DNA of 63,578 nucleotides from Gammaproteobacteria bacterium (GTDB taxonomy: Bacteria > Pseudomonadota > Gammaproteobacteria > Xanthomonadales > Xanthomonadaceae), in the NCBI GenBank assembly GCA_025352045.1, contig JANXUD010000033.1, forward strand, positions 1 through 63,578. The letters run 5' to 3'. A program made the position numbers and the translations under genes. Shown here piece by piece: positions 60,662 through 63,578 of the stretch. Every line of letters starts with the position of its first letter. Positions within the stretch are counted from its first letter, which is position 1. The notes under the pieces were generated by a model. The model searched no databases. It saw only the letters and a program-made list of their open reading frames with translations, and was not told the origin of the DNA.

Positions 60662-60877
60662 ATGAATACAGCCGAACACATGATCGAGCGCTACGGCGAA
60701 TTGATGACCTACGAGCAACTGGCGGGGTTGCTGAAACGGAGCGAATCAGGACTTCGAGTGACGATGACACGTCGCACATCGAGTGCCGCACAGGTGCTTG
60801 GAAATGCCAGGATTCGGATTGGAAGGCGGGTCTATTTCCGCACCAAACAGATCGCAGAATTGATCGAGAACGCGTGA
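60662..60877 (+). CDS. Small helix-turn-helix DNA-binding protein of a mobile element
   Basis: It is 71 residues from ATG 60662; a GTG at 60578 adds 28 residues. Sequence MTYEQLAGLLKRSESGLRVT is a helix-turn-helix core, and ARIRIGRRVYFRTKQIAELI a second helical part. This looks like plasmid/ICE small HTH proteins next to replication or excision genes (like AlpA/excisionase-sized). Its stop overlaps the next gene's GTG (GTGA). Confidence 0.65.
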   Translation: MNTAEHMIERYGELMTYEQLAGLLKRSESGLRVTMTRRTSSAAQVLGNARIRIGRRVYFRTKQIAELIENA

Positions 60878-61716
60878 CAATGGACGCGACAGGAAAGGCG
60901 AAACCCGGTACCGGTTGGGAGCACCGAAACGCGATCCTTCGGCACCGGGTCGAGCGCGATTTCACCGTCCTGCCCAACACCGTTATCCGGGACAAAAGGC
61001 TCGGATTCAAGGCGTTCGGATTGCTCGTATTTATGCTGCATTTGCCGGCCGATTTCAAGGTCAGCGTAGCCTGGCTTTCGCAGCAACGAAGGACCGGACG
61101 ACACGCCGTGCGAGCAGCCATCGGAGAGCTGGAAGGACTCGGCTACATGGGTGTCGAATTGGCGCGGGATGATGGGGGAAAGTTCGTCGGCTGGGTATGG
61201 TGGGTGACCGACAGGCCGCAGCTCGCGGAACAACCGAGTGAGCCAGTTTCAGGTTTTCCGCTTTCGGGGAATCCGACATCGGAAAACCGAACGCTACTAA
61301 ATACTAAAGAGCAGCAAGAACCAAAAATAACAACCACTACAGCTTCGGACGCACCGCTGATGCTGCCGTCAGGGCTGCTTGATCAAGAGCAAGTAGTAGT
61401 CGGCAAGCTGATCGAAGGACTGGAGCGAACGCTCGCACAAAGCCTGTTGGACGAGCTGGCGGGGCTGATGGCTGCAAACAAGATCAAGACCTCACGCATC
61501 GGGCTTCTGCGTGCGCTGGTGACGCGTGCGCGCTCTGGCACATATGCCCCAGCACTGGCACCTGTTGTTGCCGCACAGCGATTGCTAGAGAGCGAGAGGG
61601 CGTCTCGCCGTGCAGTTGAGCGCTGCCGAATTCGCAATCACGATCCGGAACGTGCCAAAGCAAAGCTTGCAGAGATCATCGAGCAACTGGGCGGCGGTGC
61701 GAGCCCGCAGTCATGA
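60874..61716 (+). CDS. Replication-initiator-like helix-turn-helix protein
   Basis: It is 280 residues from GTG 60874 (ATG 60880 is an alternative). N-terminal wing-helix domain: FTVLPNTVIRDKRLGFKAFGLLVFMLHLP, WLSQQRRTGRHAVRAAIGELEGLGYM, as in RepA/DnaD-like N-domains. A Thr/Ser-rich linker with GNPTSENRTLLN leads to a helical C-terminal domain with a conserved-looking RIGLLRALVTRARSGTYAP. Probably acts in element replication or its control. The upstream HTH gene is coupled. Confidence 0.7.
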   Translation: MTMDATGKAKPGTGWEHRNAILRHRVERDFTVLPNTVIRDKRLGFKAFGLLVFMLHLPADFKVSVAWLSQQRRTGRHAVRAAIGELEGLGYMGVELARDDGGKFVGWVWWVTDRPQLAEQPSEPVSGFPLSGNPTSENRTLLNTKEQQEPKITTTTASDAPLMLPSGLLDQEQVVVGKLIEGLERTLAQSLLDELAGLMAANKIKTSRIGLLRALVTRARSGTYAPALAPVVAAQRLLESERASRRAVERCRIRNHDPERAKAKLAEIIEQLGGGASPQS

Positions 61717-61926
61717 CAATAGATCGAATACGACAGTCCAAAAGCCGCGAAAGCAACAAACTGCAAGATAAAAGTGTGTGTGTCACGTGTCCGCACATCA
61801 TTGACGCTGCAAGCGAATTCCAGCCACACGCCGCGTCATGCGTGTTGCACTTTGGCACACGTGCTTTCGCGCATGGATGGCGATTGTTGGCGTAAAGAAA
61901 AAGCTGTTTTCAGGAGAAGCAATCCC

Positions 61927-62397
61927 ATGAGCATCACTGTCACTCGCAGCAAGCGCTTGCACACGCGCATCGACACCCGCTTGCTGGACATCGCCCAGCG
62001 CGAAGCGGACCAGCGTCGTATCTCTCTGCGTGCCATCGTCGAGGCCGCGCTTCGGGAGCGCTACGATCCCGAGCACGCCCAAAAGCAGGACGTCGCTGTA
62101 CTGAAAGAGCTGCGCACCCTGCGCAACGAGATTCGTCGCGTGGACTTCGGCAATCGCGTCATGACCGAGCTCACTACGCTGACCACCAAGAACCTGTTCG
62201 CCCGCCTGCCTGCGTCCACACCAAGCAGCCAATCGGCGGGCGCCGGCTTCTATAACGCGCTCATTGCCAGCGTGGAAAAGGTCTTCTCGCAGGGCACGCC
62301 ACTGATGGACAAGCTGACCGCGTCGCTGCTGACCGACGGCACCGAATTTGACATGCTGGCGGATGCGATGCAGGCCGAATCTCGACCGGAATCGTGA
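61927..62397 (+). CDS. Ribbon-helix-helix (CopG-type) DNA-binding protein
   Basis: It is 156 residues from ATG 61927, with a good ribosome site (AGGAGAAG). N-terminal ITVTRSKRLHTRIDTRLLDIAQREADQRRISLRAIVEAAL is a strand-helix-helix fold. The C-terminal part is helical and unknown. CopG-like genes of this size lie near the conjugation region of some ICEs of the Tn4371 kind, but no trb gene is seen here. 61717-61926 contains no convincing gene. Confidence 0.65.
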   Translation: MSITVTRSKRLHTRIDTRLLDIAQREADQRRISLRAIVEAALRERYDPEHAQKQDVAVLKELRTLRNEIRRVDFGNRVMTELTTLTTKNLFARLPASTPSSQSAGAGFYNALIASVEKVFSQGTPLMDKLTASLLTDGTEFDMLADAMQAESRPES

Positions 62398-62404
62398 CAC
62401 GCAG

Positions 62405-62500
62405 ACGGCATAGACTGGTGCCAGTCGGTCCTTGAGCGATTCGACATAGGCGTTCTGGTTCAGCTTAGCTGAGAAACCGCATTCGACTCGGCCTTCTAAT
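62405..62500 (-). pseudogene. IS3-family transposase scrap
   Basis: On the minus strand 62463-62434 reads NQNAYVES, with LSAK-type residues before and LKDRL after; this is the ... NQNAYVES/RFN ... block around the third acidic residue of IS3-group OrfB transposases. The reading frame is short and damaged on both sides (stop codons within 100 bp in alternatives). The remaining sequence 62398-62660 shows no other feature I can name. Confidence 0.4.
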
Positions 62501-62660
62501 GCCCTCTGAGCAACTGATCCCAGCGCGTGATGTAGGACGGTGACAGCGCTTTTAGGATGGGACGCCACTGAGCGCCGAAAGACGCCGATCGGCAGTAGCC
62601 AGTTCGTTTCCATTCACCCAAAAGTTGCTGATGGCTGACGGAACCGTCATAATCGGGCCA

Positions 62661-63059
62661 ATGCCTTTGCTTCGACTCGCCACCTTGCTCGTGTTGTTTT
62701 GCCTGGCCGCACTGGCTCCTGGCTTGGCATCGGCGCACGCCCGCAACAGCGACGTGCAGTCGTCGGCGGTGAGCCAGGCAGCTTGGGTTGTCGCGCAGCC
62801 CACGGGCCATACGCTCAGCATGATGGTTGTGACAGATCAGGACGCCGATTGCGATGGGGATGGCTGTGCCGACAGTCATTGCAAGCATGGTTGTCCCTGC
62901 GGCTGCGGTATGGCCTCCTGCGCAGGGTCGTGTTCGGCCTTGATGAGCCAGCCCTGGATGATGTCCTGGGCCGGTCCCAAACAAACCCTCGCGCTGCTGA
63001 CAACGCAGCAACTTGCCGCTATCCGCAGCACCTCTCCGTTACGACCTCCGATCGCCTGA
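62661..63059 (+). CDS. Cys-rich periplasmic metal-binding protein (CzcI/CopL-like)
   Basis: It is 132 residues from ATG 62661. Signal peptide to about residue 25 (GLASAHA). The central segment CDGDGCADSHCKHGCPCGCG and the following SCAGSC contains eight Cys and two His within 33 residues, a strong metal site. Small metal-binding proteins of this kind stand directly before czcC or copper resistance genes. The symbol cannot be chosen between czcI and copL. Confidence 0.7.
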   Translation: MPLLRLATLLVLFCLAALAPGLASAHARNSDVQSSAVSQAAWVVAQPTGHTLSMMVVTDQDADCDGDGCADSHCKHGCPCGCGMASCAGSCSALMSQPWMMSWAGPKQTLALLTTQQLAAIRSTSPLRPPIA

Positions 63060-63143
63060 TCTGAACGATGCCGTGCATCGCTCTTCAGAGCGGTGTGTTG
63101 CCGCGTGTGGCGGCAGCGTGTTCCGTTCGATCGGAGATCTTGC

Positions 63144-63578
63144 ATGTTCCATGGACGAAAGAGCCAGCCCTTCGGCGCTGCCGCGTATTCCTTTTCTAAT
63201 TCCCGTCCGCCGCTCCGGTGGAGCATCGCCGTGGCCGTTGTGCTCGGTATCGGCGCGTCCGACCTGTCGGCGCAGGCGCAGCCTGCGTCCAATCCAGTGG
63301 GCATTCACGAGCTCATCGCGGTCGCCCGCAAGGACAACAAGGACCTGCAGGCCGCGTGCTATGCGATCGACAGTGCACGCGCCAAGCTGCTGGGCGCGGG
63401 CTTACGCGCCAATCCGCGGCTCGACGTGTCGACGCGCAGCGACTTCCTGTTCCGCAACGAGGGCGAGTACGCCACCACGCTCGGCATCAGCCAGCAGTTC
63501 CCGATTACCGGACGGCTGTTGCGTGAGAAGGACGTGGCCCGGGTCGACATCGCGCTGGCCGAAGCGGAAGTCCAGCAA
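63144..63578 (+). CDS. TolC/CzcC-type outer-membrane efflux protein, 3' end beyond window
   Basis: It is 145 codons open to the window edge from ATG 63144; ribosome site GGAG 8 bp before. After a basic and hydrophobic N-terminus (signal peptide to about ASDLSAQAQA), the sequence has the TolC repeats: IHELIAVARKDNKDLQAACYAIDSARAKLLGAGLRANPRLDV and ISQQFPITGRLLREKDVARVDIALAEAEV. The next genes, outside the window, should be a membrane fusion protein and an RND pump (CzcB, CzcA). The preceding metal-binding gene supports the efflux role. Confidence 0.85.
   Translation, partial: MFHGRKSQPFGAAAYSFSNSRPPLRWSIAVAVVLGIGASDLSAQAQPASNPVGIHELIAVARKDNKDLQAACYAIDSARAKLLGAGLRANPRLDVSTRSDFLFRNEGEYATTLGISQQFPITGRLLREKDVARVDIALAEAEVQQ

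Noticed and set aside
61713-61895. 60-codon frame after the replication-like gene, starting with ATGA overlap
   Set aside because: No ribosome site or family likeness; composition does not look like protein. Kept out though coupling is possible.
62496-63011. 171-codon minus frame over the Cys-rich gene
   Set aside because: Mostly antisense to a gene with signal peptide and metal motif. Its last 40 residues look somewhat protein-like but could not be assigned.

Overview
The window looks like a chromosome segment of a Xanthomonadaceae (Lysobacteraceae) gammaproteobacterium of the Lysobacter/Luteimonas/Xanthomonas type. This rests on high GC, the xps-type order of the type II secretion genes (E-F-G-H-I-J-K-L-M-N-D), a dcw cluster without murD, a dcw cluster ending in ftsZ-lpxC followed by a DUF721/DciA gene, and scattered REP elements with the core GTGGGAGCGGCTTCAGCCGC. 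The assignment is by recall of families and gene order; no database was searched.

Layout. (1) 1-356: end of a dciA-like gene on the + strand. (2) 648-17556, all minus strand: the division and cell-wall (dcw) cluster mraZ-rsmH-ftsL-ftsI-murE-murF-mraY-ftsW-murG-murC-ddl-ftsQ-ftsA-ftsZ, then lpxC with its own terminator. Almost every junction is a 1-11 bp overlap. A TTGACA promoter and five 10-bp-spaced MraZ boxes precede mraZ. (3) 17.6-21.35 kb: a probable frame-shifted lipoprotein gene, a Ser/Thr kinase-TPR protein and the RNase P RNA gene. (4) 21.4-27 kb: a DsbA-like protein and rsmI on minus; divergently lpoA, yraN, a FAD-linked dehydrogenase and an SGNH-like exported protein on plus. (5) 27-34.7 kb, minus: a ten-gene run glyA-nrdR-GNAT-ribD-ribE-ribBA-ribH-nusB-thiL-pgpA, joining one-carbon, riboflavin, thiamine and phospholipid steps. 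(6) 34.8-37.55 kb, plus: ettA, a tiny lipoprotein and pyrF. (7) 37.6-49.8 kb, minus: the complete type II secretion operon followed by two translationally coupled glycosyltransferases. (8) 49.9-54.8 kb, minus: purL and dsbC. (9) 55-58.26 kb, plus: a lipoprotein alpha/beta hydrolase, a two-helix membrane protein and a CPBP protease that overlap one another, then a hemolysin-III family protein.

(10) From 58,288 to the window end the base composition drops visibly and accessory genes begin. There is a 3' fragment of a tRNA-Lys(TTT) gene, GGTACA repeats, a tyrosine integrase, an unknown protein, a small HTH protein, a replication-initiator-like HTH protein, a ribbon-helix-helix protein, an IS3-like transposase scrap, then a Cys-rich metal-binding periplasmic protein and the start of a TolC/CzcC-type outer-membrane channel. 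This is the left end of an integrative element carrying heavy-metal efflux cargo; its other end lies outside the window.

Functionally the core part is envelope biogenesis: septal peptidoglycan precursor synthesis and division, PBP activation (LpoA), lipid A commitment (LpxC), periplasmic thiol chemistry (DsbA, DsbC) and protein export (T2SS). The most unusual points are coding sequences built from REP elements (FtsQ C-terminus, MurG start), the 5'-less tRNA scar beside the integrase, the loss of metal-binding cysteines in GspE and RibBA, and the coupled hydrolase/2-TM/CPBP trio.
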